The notes: generated by a model from the letters alone, not told the origin. A DNA stretch of 64,000 nt from Nitrosopolaris sp035691865 (GCA_035691865.1 DASSIM010000104.1:1-64000); one strand, 5' to 3'. Numbered from the stretch's first letter, positions 35,875-45,388 are shown. Made by a program: numbers and translations.

Positions 35875-35892
35875 ATAGTAAAACTTTACTAT
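35875..35892. promoter_or_regulatory. 18-base palindrome upstream of the UDP-sugar dehydrogenase promoter
   Basis: ATAGTAAA-AC-TTTACTAT is an 8-base perfect inverted repeat with a 2-base centre, ending about 15 bases before the TATA box at 35908. Placement and symmetry suggest an activator or repressor site. It shares GTAAA half-sites with the palindrome at 31543. Confidence 0.45.
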
Positions 35893-35907
35893 ATTTCTTA
35901 ATCTGAG

Positions 35908-35917
35908 CATATATAAA
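35908..35917 (+). promoter_or_regulatory. TATA box of the UDP-sugar dehydrogenase gene
   Basis: CATATATAAAA centred near 35913 predicts transcription starting near 35939, which would make the TTG at 35941 nearly leaderless. Confidence 0.55.
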
Positions 35918-35940
35918 ACAATAGAACGATAAATTCTCGA

Positions 35941-37029
35941 TTGTTTGATAACGATGAATTAACTATGCCAGCACATGAAAAAAGCGTGGTCGAGCAACGA
36001 CAGCGATACTCTCCAATTCAGTTCAACAAAGTACTAATCGTCGGGCTAGGTCAGCTAGGACTTCCTGTAGCAAGGTATGTTAAGGAAAGGGGATTTGACA
36101 CTTTTGGATACGACATTAGTACGAAGGCAATGGAGCGAGCTGAAAAGATAGCAGGAATAAAGAAGGCAAGTACTTTTAGTGACTTTGATATATATATACT
36201 ATGTGTCTCGACACATAAACCAGATGATATGTTTTCGCCTCAAATAGATGGATTGTTATCTATAACAGATCGAATTTCAAGGGAAGCAAAAAATGGAGCA
36301 CTTGTTTCAATAGAGAGTACAATTCCAAAGGGAACATCAACCAAGACATTTGAATTACTTAATCATCGATTGCATGTCGTTCACGCTCCACATAGATGGT
36401 ACGCGTTGGAAGAAAAAGAGCATGGTGTAAACCAGTTACGTGTAATAGGTGGAGTATGTAATTGTTGTCTTAGACTAGGGGTGCAGTTTTATGATGGTAA
36501 TAGTGCTAGCAATGATGAAAAAGGAGTAGAACATTCGTCATTTTCATCTTTGTCTTCTAATTCCTCACTTAAGAGTCTGGGGATCCCCATGCATCCCGTA
36601 ACAGAAATTGAAATTGCGGAAATAACCAAGGTCATTGAAAATGCACACAGATATTTACAGATAGCATTCGCTGAGGAACTCTACCTATATTGCCAAGCAA
36701 ATAACATAAACTTTCCGGAATTACGAGATGCCCTGAATACTAAATGGAATGTGAATATTTTAGAACCAAGAGAGGGAATAGGAGGTCACTGCCTTCCAAA
36801 AGACACAAAGATGTTCCTGCGCTCATCCAAAGCCATACGAAGTAAAATACTTACAGCATCTATGGAGGTGGATCAGCATTATCGAAGATATAGACAAACT
36901 AGAGGCTGGAATAATAATCCCGGTCAAAGCACACACCTAAGAACAGAGGTAATAGGAGAGGAGTTCTTATCACTCCCGTCGTCATTGTCCCAGATTAATT
37001 CCGAAGAGGATACCCAAGAAACCATCTAA
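35941..37029 (+). CDS. Short UDP-glucose/GDP-mannose dehydrogenase-family protein
   Basis: Family members oxidise UDP-sugars to uronic acids for surface glycans. The Rossmann motif is VLIVGLGQLGLPVARY (about 30-46). The catalytic Cys is C284 in GIGGHCLPKDT, and IAEITKVIENAHRYLQIAF matches the central helix. At 362 residues the protein is 60-90 shorter than usual. After the active site there is no UDP-binding C-terminal domain, only a Ser/Arg-rich tail. A low-complexity Ser insert lies near 195-215. It may act on a different substrate or need a partner subunit. Starts possible are TTG 35941 and ATG 35965. Confidence 0.85.
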   Translation: MFDNDELTMPAHEKSVVEQRQRYSPIQFNKVLIVGLGQLGLPVARYVKERGFDTFGYDISTKAMERAEKIAGIKKASTFSDFDIYILCVSTHKPDDMFSPQIDGLLSITDRISREAKNGALVSIESTIPKGTSTKTFELLNHRLHVVHAPHRWYALEEKEHGVNQLRVIGGVCNCCLRLGVQFYDGNSASNDEKGVEHSSFSSLSSNSSLKSLGIPMHPVTEIEIAEITKVIENAHRYLQIAFAEELYLYCQANNINFPELRDALNTKWNVNILEPREGIGGHCLPKDTKMFLRSSKAIRSKILTASMEVDQHYRRYRQTRGWNNNPGQSTHLRTEVIGEEFLSLPSSLSQINSEEDTQETI

Positions 37030-37125
37030 ATTGCAGGGAAAAGATCTATCCACTTCCCCAACGAGAACGGAACTCGGAGAGTTTAATGCACCAAAATTTT
37101 AAGTAGGTAAAATTTCTCATATCAA

Positions 37126-37995
37126 TTGTTGTCTATCAACAATTTCCAGCATTTAATTGAGGACTGGAAGTCAAATGTTGTTAATTTCCTGGGCGACGGT
37201 AATGATTCTGAGAGGCTAGCTGAGTATGCTTTACATGTTTCAAGGATTCTTGCATATCCAGAACTGGATGTAAAAGAAATTTTAGATAAAATCGACGCAA
37301 TGGGAGGCGAGCTAATTGTGGCAACGAAGAATTTGATGCCGTTAAGACCGACGCAAATAATAGAAAGAATTAACAATTATTTATTTAAGGAAAGGGAATT
37401 TAGAGCAAACTTACAAGACTACTATAACCCCTTGAACAGCTACCTTAATGTCGTTTTGGAACAAAAGTCTGGTATTCCTATTACGCTTTCTATACTATAC
37501 ATACGCATAGCACATAATCTAAAATTCAGATTACACGCTGTCAATTTTCCTGCTCATTTTCTGATTAAACACATACTGGAAGGGGACGGCAGTGAGATAA
37601 TTATCGACCCGTTCAATGGTGGACGAATAATGGATGATTACACTATGAAAGAATTGCTAGATCAATTTTATCCAGGTCAAAATATTGCATTAACACGGGC
37701 GTTTGTAGAAAAGGCTACTTCAACACAAGTCATGGTACGGATGCTCAATAATTTAAAGGGTAGTTATTATGAATCGCAAGATATTCAGAAAGCAGAAATA
37801 GCAAACGAGATGATAATTGCCATAGAGCCCCATAACCCTGATGCGGTAAGAGACAAGGGGATGATATTGCTAAAGAGGAATAATCCCTTGAATGCACTCG
37901 AAATGTTGAATTCGTACCTCGAACTGGATCCTGAAGCAGAAGACGCGGATGCGGTTCTTGAAATAATAAGACAAGTCCGTGAACATATTAATTGA
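37126..37995 (+). CDS. SirB1-like transglutaminase-fold protein with TPR end
   Basis: The middle region (about 75-195) is the SirB1 transglutaminase-like domain: YYNPLNSYLNVVLEQKSGIP, then LRFRLHAVNFPAHFLI-like text and IIIDPFNGG. The C-terminal 90 residues are helical with two TPR-like repeats (AEIANEMIIAIEPHNPDAV). The 289-residue length is standard. The catalytic Cys of true transglutaminases is not evident, as in other SirB1 proteins, so an enzymatic role is uncertain. The start is TTG at 37126. Confidence 0.88.
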   Translation: MLSINNFQHLIEDWKSNVVNFLGDGNDSERLAEYALHVSRILAYPELDVKEILDKIDAMGGELIVATKNLMPLRPTQIIERINNYLFKEREFRANLQDYYNPLNSYLNVVLEQKSGIPITLSILYIRIAHNLKFRLHAVNFPAHFLIKHILEGDGSEIIIDPFNGGRIMDDYTMKELLDQFYPGQNIALTRAFVEKATSTQVMVRMLNNLKGSYYESQDIQKAEIANEMIIAIEPHNPDAVRDKGMILLKRNNPLNALEMLNSYLELDPEAEDADAVLEIIRQVREHIN

Positions 37996-38193
37996 AAATA
38001 ATCTCAAACAGAGTACTCTTGATTCTGAACTTGAAAGAGCGCTTTATGGTTTTTCTTAACGATTGGCAACTCTTCACTCTGAAGATGTAATACATATGAA
38101 CAAGAATTAGGCGATGGTTTGTTTGATGAAATACATTGTTAGATATTGCATATGTCGTTTAGATCTTCTAAAGACGCGACCCTTGCGTAAGTC

Positions 38194-38636
38194 TTACTCG
38201 ACTAGATTCCACAGCACTGCACTATGGGTACTTGCGTAATATACCCATCGCGAGATCACGCAGAAACCGTTGTTTTCCAACAAGAGCATTCATCCAATGT
38301 TGTCAGTTGCTAGAACTGCAGATGCTTCAATGGCCCTCTGTCGTATTCCAAATTGTAGCATTCTTGCAATTAGTGCAGTAGCGATCCTCCTTCGTCTGTG
38401 AGCTAGATGGACTCTCCTTCGAGCCAGATCTGCCTTTTGTTCGGACAGATGGTGCGATGGGAAATAGCTAAGGGGAAGTTCTTGCTTCTTTCCATTTGAT
38501 CAACCAGGTAAAGCTTGCCAGGATCATCAGACCACAAGTCCCATACTAGATCAAAATAATCGTCCCATTCGAAAGTATTGGTACAAAACCTTAGCACTTC
38601 CTCTTTATCTAATCTTTTAGCTGTCCTACCTATCAC
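38194..38636 (-). pseudogene. Decayed GNAT acetyltransferase gene
   Basis: The frame 38636-38403 encodes a GNAT N-terminus (FCTNTFEWDDYFDLVW and HRTICPNKRQIWLEG). The acetyl-CoA site continues in another frame just downstream: HLAHRRRRIATALIARM, then QRAIEASAVLATDNIG, a TGA, and LLENNGFCVISRWVYY to a TAA at 38194. One frameshift near 38405 and one nonsense codon interrupt a gene of about 145 residues. The intact form would acetylate an unknown substrate. Confidence 0.8.
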
Positions 38637-38746
38637 GACAGAGCAGTACTTCTATTGTCATTATCGTATTCATACTGTAAAGAATTTGTGGGCTTACGAA
38701 AAATCGTAAAGGCGGTATGACAACTAATTCTTTGATTTGTCATCAT

Positions 38747-39289
38747 CTAAAACGACCCCAGCGTATTTGCCTCTTTTGCCGACGTTTCTGGATCCTTGGT
38801 TATAACCGCGATCCAAGGTTGTAGAAGGTCCGGGTTTAGTTTTACTAATTCGATATCAGCCTCAGCTAGCAGCTGCGTCCCGTCTTCTGGGTAGTCAGCA
38901 AGAACAACTATCCTTTTAATGCCGACGCTGACAGCCATCTTGCTGCATTCTAGACATGGAGCAAATGTCGAATATAATGAGGCGCCCCTCGTACTTCCAG
39001 CATTTCCAAATAATGCGCACTGCATTATAGCATTTGCTTCTGCGTGGGTACACATACATCGCTCCAAAAATTCACCTGATTTGAGTTCGCCTCTGATTCG
39101 CGCATTGCATCTGTAACATCCGCCCTCAAAACAATTCTTCACACCTGATGGAGTTCCGTTGTAGCCTGTTGCTATTTGTCTATTCTCCTTTACAATCACT
39201 GCACCAATATGTCTCGTAACACAGTTCGAGCGGAGTTTTGCTATTTCTGAATGAAGCATAAAGTACGTATCCCAGTCTGGTCTCTTCAT
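38747..39289 (-). CDS. dCMP deaminase-family protein
   Basis: This is a zinc-dependent deaminase producing dUMP from dCMP for thymidylate synthesis. The catalytic motif is H82-A-E84 (CTHAEANAIM) with C112 and C115 (APCLEC) as zinc ligands. An insert with cysteines (CFEGGCYRCNARI) may bind a second zinc, as in phage T4 and ComEB-type enzymes. The 180-residue length is normal. It is monocistronic. Confidence 0.93.
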   Translation of the reverse strand: MKRPDWDTYFMLHSEIAKLRSNCVTRHIGAVIVKENRQIATGYNGTPSGVKNCFEGGCYRCNARIRGELKSGEFLERCMCTHAEANAIMQCALFGNAGSTRGASLYSTFAPCLECSKMAVSVGIKRIVVLADYPEDGTQLLAEADIELVKLNPDLLQPWIAVITKDPETSAKEANTLGSF

Positions 39290-39696
39290 TTCCTTTTCAG
39301 ATTACTCGATACAGGTTAGTATATTAGATTATTGCACAAACAAGAAGCTTGTAAGAGGTATACATGTGCGAGAACGAAGTGATAATCCGACAAACCTTAT
39401 CTGAGGTGATGTACGCGACAAAGAATCAGCACTGAAGGCTCCGTGGGTTTGGGAAGACCTACATCTCATAGGACTCCGATATGTATCATTTCCTCATGTC
39501 GCATTTTGAATGTTTGGCGTCAAACTATCGGGGGATTCTTGTGGCAGAAAAGTCAGAAGTTGGGTTAATAAGCCCATAAAGAGTCTCTCCTCGTGGTTAC
39601 ATTAGGAGCAATGAGTGTAAGTGGTATGAGAATAATAGTTCCCAAATATGTAATTTTTTTATAGCCCTTCAGTGCATAGTAATTATCTGTAGGTAT
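39290..39696. other. Non-coding stretch between divergent genes
   Basis: About 400 bases with no supported gene or RNA. Promoters of both flanking genes should lie here; none is strongly marked. Confidence 0.4.
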
Positions 39697-40257
39697 ATGC
39701 GCCACTCAAGCCTTGAAATGGATGAAAGAAGGTCACGGAAACTCCTTCTTGGAATATTTTACTTTTGTGCATTCGCAATGGCTTCTATTACAGCATACGC
39801 TTTGTACGTCAGTGTCGGAGAATATCTTAAAACTGGGAGAGTTGTGATTGGGGAGGTACTCGTTAACACAGAATTCCCTGTACATGGATTTTCAAAACTT
39901 GTTACTTATCTAATGATTGTATCCGTCGTGGGATGGTATTGTGTGACTAAGTTGGGTGGTGAGAAGGTCACTGACATTCCTAATACAATCAAGTTGATGT
40001 TACAATTAGTAGTTCTAGCTATAGCTGTAATAGCGCTATATGAATTCATTTACAATTTCATAATATGGAGTTCTTTGATTACTGCTGATGCTATGAAAGG
40101 AATATTGAGACTCGACACCATAAATATGCCATACCCTAATCCGAAAACACCTTGGAACCTTGTATTTGCAACAAAGATGTCATTGGCGGCATTTCTCATC
40201 TCGGCTCACGGATTTTATATCATGTCAAAGCCGAAGAAAAGACCATCAGAACAGTGA
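39697..40257 (+). CDS. Four-helix membrane protein of unknown function
   Basis: The 186-residue product has four hydrophobic segments: about 16-38, 68-84, 101-125 and 152-176. The N-terminus is basic (DERRSRK) and the C-terminus ends KKRPSEQ, so both ends are likely cytoplasmic. Loops contain Tyr/Pro-rich text (NMPYPNPKTPWN). I do not recognise the family; similar proteins may be restricted to Nitrososphaeria. No operon partner is present. Confidence 0.7.
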   Translation: MRHSSLEMDERRSRKLLLGIFYFCAFAMASITAYALYVSVGEYLKTGRVVIGEVLVNTEFPVHGFSKLVTYLMIVSVVGWYCVTKLGGEKVTDIPNTIKLMLQLVVLAIAVIALYEFIYNFIIWSSLITADAMKGILRLDTINMPYPNPKTPWNLVFATKMSLAAFLISAHGFYIMSKPKKRPSEQ

Positions 40258-40694
40258 TAGCAAAATAGTAAGACCTCCAAATTGCATGGTCTCACGATAT
40301 CAGACTTTAGATCTCCTCTTATTGCTTCATGCTCCTGGTAAACACAAATTCCACTAGATTCAATTTGAAACTATATACAATTGGTGAATCGAATACCATG
40401 CATGTAATGACGGCTGATGCAATACTATGAACAGAAACGAGAGAACATTTAAATGAAGTTCGGGATTTCGCAGCAGTTACACTGTCTGCCACCAATACTG
40501 ATTATTTCGATTTTCTTGTTCGATTAAAGGGCCGACGATAATAATATCCGCGAATAGAATAGATTAGACGAAAGAATAGAATAAACCCATATCAGGAAGA
40601 AAAAAATAAAACTGTGAATTGAAAAATTGTGGGTAATGCAAGAATCAGTTACATACCCACCAATTCGGTAGCCACTTTGTTGTTGTTGTTATCA
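40258..40694. other. Non-coding stretch
   Basis: Lies between two convergent genes. No gene, RNA or strong terminator is evident. Confidence 0.4.
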
Positions 40695-41003
40695 TTAGAC
40701 CTCTAGGTAGACCGTTCCGTTTTCTATACTAACCTTGAATGACTCTTCTGCGCTTAATTTGGCAGGAAACCACAATAGGTTGCCGTTAGTTACATCCCAT
40801 TTTGCACCATGCCAAGGGCAGGTCAGTTCCTTGCCGTTGAGCTCCCCCTCATGAAGCTCAGCTCCGGCATGGTTGCAAGTATCTCCCATTGCATAGTAAT
40901 TCCCCCCTACATTCGCAACTAGAACCTCCTTTCCGCCTGCCGTTACATGTGTTAATTTTCCTTCTGGAATATCAGTAGTTCTTCCTACAACCACTTTTGC
41001 CAT
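40695..41003 (-). CDS. Rieske-type ferredoxin
   Basis: This soluble 2Fe-2S electron carrier has ligands C43 and H45 (DTCNHAGAEL) and C62 and H65 (LTCPWHGAKWD). The 102-residue length matches dioxygenase-type Rieske ferredoxins and small NirD-like proteins. There is no signal or membrane anchor. No oxygenase gene is adjacent, so the partner is unknown. Confidence 0.94.
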   Translation of the reverse strand: MAKVVVGRTTDIPEGKLTHVTAGGKEVLVANVGGNYYAMGDTCNHAGAELHEGELNGKELTCPWHGAKWDVTNGNLLWFPAKLSAEESFKVSIENGTVYLEV

Positions 41004-41123
41004 GGAGCTACACCGAAATTGTCATATTTAAAATCTCATCGTCTTCAGAGTGTCAAATGACGTTCTGATTCATCATTTCGTTGTTTTCGATTATTTATAG
41101 CACTTAAACAACATAGGTTATGA

Positions 41124-42086
41124 TTAAGCTCCGTTCTTAGTACGTATCAGCAAGCATATTAGTGCTTTTTGAACGTGCAATCTATTTTCGGCCTCGATCC
41201 ACACAACTGATGCCTTCCCATCAATTACGTCTGAGGTTACTTCTTGACCTCGTGTGGCAGGCAGGCAATGCATGAAAATGGCATCCTTTTTCGCTAACCT
41301 CATCAGTTCAGAGTTAACTTGGTATCTCGGAAGAAAGGCCTTATTACGAGTGATTTTTTCTTTCTCTCTGCCTATTGAAATAAATGTATCTGTCATCACC
41401 ACATCGGTATTTTTAGCGGCAGCAACAGGATCGTTGGTAATACTTATTTCCGATCCTCTCTTTTGTCCTTCTCTTTTTCCCAACATTACCACCTGGCGTG
41501 ATGGTTCGTAGCCAGGAGGACAGGCTACTACTAGATTCATTCCAGTCTTTGCGCAACCCAACACCAAATCATTGCAAACGTTATTGCCATCACCTATCCA
41601 TGCAACATTTAATCCTTCTAGTTTTTTCTTTTGCTCCTGAATCGTCAACAAATCTGCAAGTGTCTGGCATGGATGGAAAGTATCAGATAGTCCATTTATG
41701 ACCGGGACAGAAGCGTATGTGGCTAATCTTTGTATATCCGCATGACGATATAGTCGAGCTACTATACAATTTACGTAAAGTGATAAAGATCGTGCCGTAT
41801 CTTCCATAGATTCTCCACGTGCCAATTGAATATCGTTAGTGCTGAGATATACCACACTCCCACCGAGTTGATACATTCCTGTCTCAAAACTCACGCGAGT
41901 TCTGGTTGATGGTTTTTGGAAAATCATCCCAAGAACTTTTCCTTTGAGGGGTGAGTTTGATTTTCTATGCTTTGACTCTTTTTTTAGGCGACTAGCTAAC
42001 TTTAATATCGAAAAGATTTCTTCGGGGTTTACGTCCATGAGACTAAGAACGTTCTTTTTACTTGAGGAGGTCTTCAATGTCTTCAT
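41124..42086 (-). CDS. argF: Ornithine carbamoyltransferase
   Basis: The enzyme makes citrulline from ornithine and carbamoyl phosphate in arginine synthesis. Signatures are the phosphate-binding STRTR at residues 60-64, DTFHPCQTLAD in the middle and MHCLPATRG near the C-terminus. The start at ATG 42086 overlaps the end of ftsY by 29 bases; a longer frame to 42101 is unlikely. The overlap couples it to the pfdA-ftsY transcript, although the functions are unrelated. Confidence 0.94.
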   Translation of the reverse strand: MKTLKTSSSKKNVLSLMDVNPEEIFSILKLASRLKKESKHRKSNSPLKGKVLGMIFQKPSTRTRVSFETGMYQLGGSVVYLSTNDIQLARGESMEDTARSLSLYVNCIVARLYRHADIQRLATYASVPVINGLSDTFHPCQTLADLLTIQEQKKKLEGLNVAWIGDGNNVCNDLVLGCAKTGMNLVVACPPGYEPSRQVVMLGKREGQKRGSEISITNDPVAAAKNTDVVMTDTFISIGREKEKITRNKAFLPRYQVNSELMRLAKKDAIFMHCLPATRGQEVTSDVIDGKASVVWIEAENRLHVQKALICLLIRTKNGA

Positions 42087-43584
42087 CGCTAAGATATACA
42101 ACTTTCTCGTCGGCGTCCTTGCCCTGCTTTTCTTTTTCGTCGGGTCTCCTCCTTGAATCCTTCTTTTCCGTTCTCTGCTCTTTACTTTCCACGTCTGTCA
42201 AATCGTCATTCTCCTCTGCCGTTATTTTGGTATCTGGTTCTTCGACTATTTTTGATTCTTTGTCATTCTTCTTTCTATTAAATAGCCTGCTAAAACGACT
42301 CTTCTTTTTCCCTGGCTCTTCGTCAATATGTGTTAGAATGATGTCTTCTCGGCTTTCCTTTGTTTCAGACTCCTGGCCATTGTCTTTTAAAAATGTGGAT
42401 TCAATATCTAACACAGTTTTTGTGTCATTCTCCGGCTCTGCCACATGTATTGCTGATTCCGGTAGAGGTGATTTTTCTTTCTCTGGGGTTGGGGAATAAT
42501 CAGCAGCACCGCTGCTCTCCTTTGCTCCAGTTGTCCCTATCATAGGTTTGCTTATTTCGTCAGCTTTCTCTAAAGGGCCGCTAGACAAGAATTCCGCCTC
42601 TGATTTTTCAGTCACATTAGGTTCAGAGGTCAGTTTTGGTCCTAAAACTGGGTTGTCTGTTGTAATACTCTGCGAGCTGCCGAATAGTGATTGAAGGTAT
42701 TTATCCATTTCAAACGGTATTAAATCATCATATTCCTGCCCAACTCCAAGGTAGACAATTGGCTTAGAAGTAGTATAGACTATTGAAATTGCAGAACCGC
42801 CTTTGGCATCTGCATCCGTCTTGGTCAGTACGGCGCCGTCAAATTCTGTATATTCAAAAAACTCCCTAGCTTGATTTATCGTATCATTCCCAGCTAATGA
42901 ATCACCGACAAATAACTTTATGTCCGGCTTTACTACTTTAACGATCTTACCAATTTCGTCCATCAGATTTTTGGCGGTCTGCATTCTTCCGGCTGTATCG
43001 ATCAGCACAGCGTCCATGTGGTGTTTCTTACTATAATCAACCGCGTCTCTGCCCACTGCAGAAGGATCAGCTCCGTATCGTTGGGCAATGACCTTTATTG
43101 CCAATCTCTCGGCATGTTGAGTTAATTGCTCGATAGCCCCGGCACGATGAGTGTCGGCAGCTGCCAACACCACAGAAATACCATTTTTTCTTAGCAGACT
43201 GGCTATTTTTGCGACTGTCGTAGTCTTGCCAGTTCCATTGATTCCAAGAAACACGACAACGAATGGCCCACCTTTCAATTCCCGCTTTGCCTTAATTTTG
43301 TCAATTAGACCTACTTTCCCAGTTTTCGCAAACATTTCTGTAATAACAGCTTGGAATCGTAATCTGATCAATTCCTCTTTATTTTGATCTTTTTCTAGTT
43401 TTAAACCAAGCAGTTCTTTTTTCAGTTTTGTAGAGAGATCGTCGATTACCTCTTGTGCAACATCACTTTCCAGTAAGCCAAGTTGCAGATCAAATAAGAT
43501 ATTATCAAGATCTTTTTCAGAGAGCTCTCTTTGGCCTATACTCTTAGTGGCACTTGAAAATGCCTTTCGGAGCTGATCGAACAT
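42058..43584 (-). CDS. ftsY: Signal recognition particle receptor FtsY with long C-terminal tail
   Basis: FtsY docks SRP-ribosome complexes at the membrane. The N domain is 1-about 95, and the G domain has GINGTGKTTT (K120), DTHRAGA, DTAGRM and TKTDADAKGG. The NG core ends near residue 304. The last 204 residues are low complexity, alternating acidic and Lys-rich, and end with EDIEDLLK. FtsY normally carries its acidic region at the N-terminus, and a C-terminal one this long is unusual. The tail may contact membrane or ribosome. It sits between pfdA and argF. Confidence 0.95.
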   Translation of the reverse strand: MFDQLRKAFSSATKSIGQRELSEKDLDNILFDLQLGLLESDVAQEVIDDLSTKLKKELLGLKLEKDQNKEELIRLRFQAVITEMFAKTGKVGLIDKIKAKRELKGGPFVVVFLGINGTGKTTTVAKIASLLRKNGISVVLAAADTHRAGAIEQLTQHAERLAIKVIAQRYGADPSAVGRDAVDYSKKHHMDAVLIDTAGRMQTAKNLMDEIGKIVKVVKPDIKLFVGDSLAGNDTINQAREFFEYTEFDGAVLTKTDADAKGGSAISIVYTTSKPIVYLGVGQEYDDLIPFEMDKYLQSLFGSSQSITTDNPVLGPKLTSEPNVTEKSEAEFLSSGPLEKADEISKPMIGTTGAKESSGAADYSPTPEKEKSPLPESAIHVAEPENDTKTVLDIESTFLKDNGQESETKESREDIILTHIDEEPGKKKSRFSRLFNRKKNDKESKIVEEPDTKITAEENDDLTDVESKEQRTEKKDSRRRPDEKEKQGKDADEKVVYLSDEDIEDLLK

Positions 43585-43601
43585 ATGCTCAACTGGCCAG
43601 C

Positions 43602-44132
43602 CTAAACTTGGTGAGAAGGCTGACGGCTGTTGTCCCTTTTGTCATTATCTTGGCCTTGTTTTCCAGGGTTTGATAAAGTTGATGCAGCGGTGTTTCGCCC
43701 TTGCTGTAACATTTGGTTAATCTGAGCCTGAATTTGCTCCATGCGAACAGCGATTTGCTGTTTCTGGCCTAGAAGTTGCCTCAACGCAAGTTCAAATTCT
43801 TTAATTTTGGATTCCACATAGTTGATGGCATCTTCCTTAGTTTTTTCGACAGTCACTCCCGCTCCCACATTTATCAATAATTTCGTTATAGGAGGTACCA
43901 ACGTGTTCAAATAAACACCAATTCCAACTGGTGTTAATGCTTCAACGACGTTTTCATCCACAATGTTTTGGATGGCACTTGAAGCAAGACGAGCCTCTCC
44001 TACTAACCTTGTGACTGTTGCTTCGCGATTGATAATATCATTCATATAGGCCTCAAGAATTCTAGACTGTTCCACCATCTCATTTATTTTCTGCTCCATC
44101 CCACCCTGTTGGCGATTAATTCCGCTGGTCAT
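43602..44132 (-). CDS. pfdA: Prefoldin alpha subunit
   Basis: This is the jellyfish-shaped chaperone subunit that delivers unfolded proteins to the thermosome. Two coiled-coil arms (about 10-45 and 110-145) flank the beta-hairpin region LTPVGIGVYLNTLVPP and VGAGVTVEKT. A Gln/Asn-rich disordered tail of about 30 residues follows. ftsY starts 17 bases downstream, an arrangement common in archaea. Confidence 0.93.
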   Translation of the reverse strand: MTSGINRQQGGMEQKINEMVEQSRILEAYMNDIINREATVTRLVGEARLASSAIQNIVDENVVEALTPVGIGVYLNTLVPPITKLLINVGAGVTVEKTKEDAINYVESKIKEFELALRQLLGQKQQIAVRMEQIQAQINQMLQQGRNTAASTLSNPGKQGQDNDKRDNSRQPSHQV

Positions 44133-44299
44133 GTAAGTTCAGTTTCCTCACCTATCTTATAATTGTGACTAGAAATTAGGCCAATAAATACGGGACGATT
44201 AGAATTTGTCATTTAACAAGCCATTGGTATTTCTAAGATAATGCGTCATCCGTTATGGCTTTGCTACCGGTGGATAAACACCGAACTTTCCTACCCAGT

Positions 44300-45388
44300 T
44301 TATCCCTCTGAAATTTTTGCGAAACCTTTTTGATTCAACACTTCATTCAACAATGTTAAATCATAAATTCCAACAAGATTTGGTGGCTTTTTCAAAAAAC
44401 CAATCTTAAATGCGTCTTTTGCTGATTTAAAAAGAGATTGCTTTAACGGGTCGTAAGTAAAGTCTATTCTCGATGAGGCTTGCTCTAATTCATCTTTGAT
44501 TATAGTATGGCCTGTAAGTTTTTTGAGTTCAGTATTGAATACCTGCATCGCTTCCGCTTTATTATGATTGATCCAGTTCGTTTCATCAACATGCACGGCC
44601 AACAATTTCATTATGATTTCAGGATTATCATGCAGATAATCGGTTCTAGATATTATGAGAGCCGTCGCAAATTTTCCTCCAGGCCACAAGATTCGTTCAT
44701 CGAGAAAGATTCTTGCATTGGCTTCTTTTACCAGTTTTGCACCCCACGGTTCAGGAACCCAAGCTCCATCGATTTGTTTCTTTAACATTGAGGTGAATAT
44801 GTCAGAACTTTTTGCAGATATCACTTGTACTGTGCCTCCGTTCTCTTTTGTTTTGTAGCCATTTTCGAGCAAATAAGTTCTAAGAGCCACGTCCTGAGTA
44901 TTGCCCAACTGTGGCGAAGCAAATTTTCTGTTCGCGAAGTCCCTAGTAGACTGGATTCCCGAATCATTCCTGACAACAAAAACAGTGCCTCCGGATGATG
45001 CTCCAGAAATTATCTTTAACGCTTTTCCATCGGATACTATATAGCCATTGATAGTTGGATTAGGCCCTACGAATGCCACATCAATCTGATTTGCAAATAA
45101 AGCCTCAATCAGCGATGGACCTGAATCAAAAATTTGCGGCTTAACGACGATATTAGTGCCCAATGCCTTTTGAAAATCTCCATTTCCCAATCCTATAACA
45201 GCTTGAGCATGATTTAAAATTGGAAAATAGCCAATTCTCAAAATATTAGATGATGAGCCGCTGCTGTTGTTGTTATTGCTGAACGTGAAAACTGGATTAC
45301 TATAGAGCAACGAACTGGCAATAACCCCGGCAATAATGACTGCAGATATTACCAGTTTTATTTTAACATTCATTCGATTCGCCAACAA
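44300..45388 (-). CDS. ABC transporter substrate-binding protein (SsuA/TauA/NrtA type)
   Basis: An N-terminal hydrophobic segment (about 9-30) and an Asn/Ser-rich linker suggest membrane anchoring. The binding domain has LRIGYFPILNHAQAV, VAFVGPNPTING and GAWVPEPWG, typical of the nitrate/sulfonate/taurine family. It has 362 residues. No permease or ATPase gene is adjacent, so the ligand and partner are unknown. The start could be ATG at 45373 instead. Confidence 0.9.
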   Translation of the reverse strand: MLANRMNVKIKLVISAVIIAGVIASSLLYSNPVFTFSNNNNSSGSSSNILRIGYFPILNHAQAVIGLGNGDFQKALGTNIVVKPQIFDSGPSLIEALFANQIDVAFVGPNPTINGYIVSDGKALKIISGASSGGTVFVVRNDSGIQSTRDFANRKFASPQLGNTQDVALRTYLLENGYKTKENGGTVQVISAKSSDIFTSMLKKQIDGAWVPEPWGAKLVKEANARIFLDERILWPGGKFATALIISRTDYLHDNPEIIMKLLAVHVDETNWINHNKAEAMQVFNTELKKLTGHTIIKDELEQASSRIDFTYDPLKQSLFKSAKDAFKIGFLKKPPNLVGIYDLTLLNEVLNQKGFAKISEG

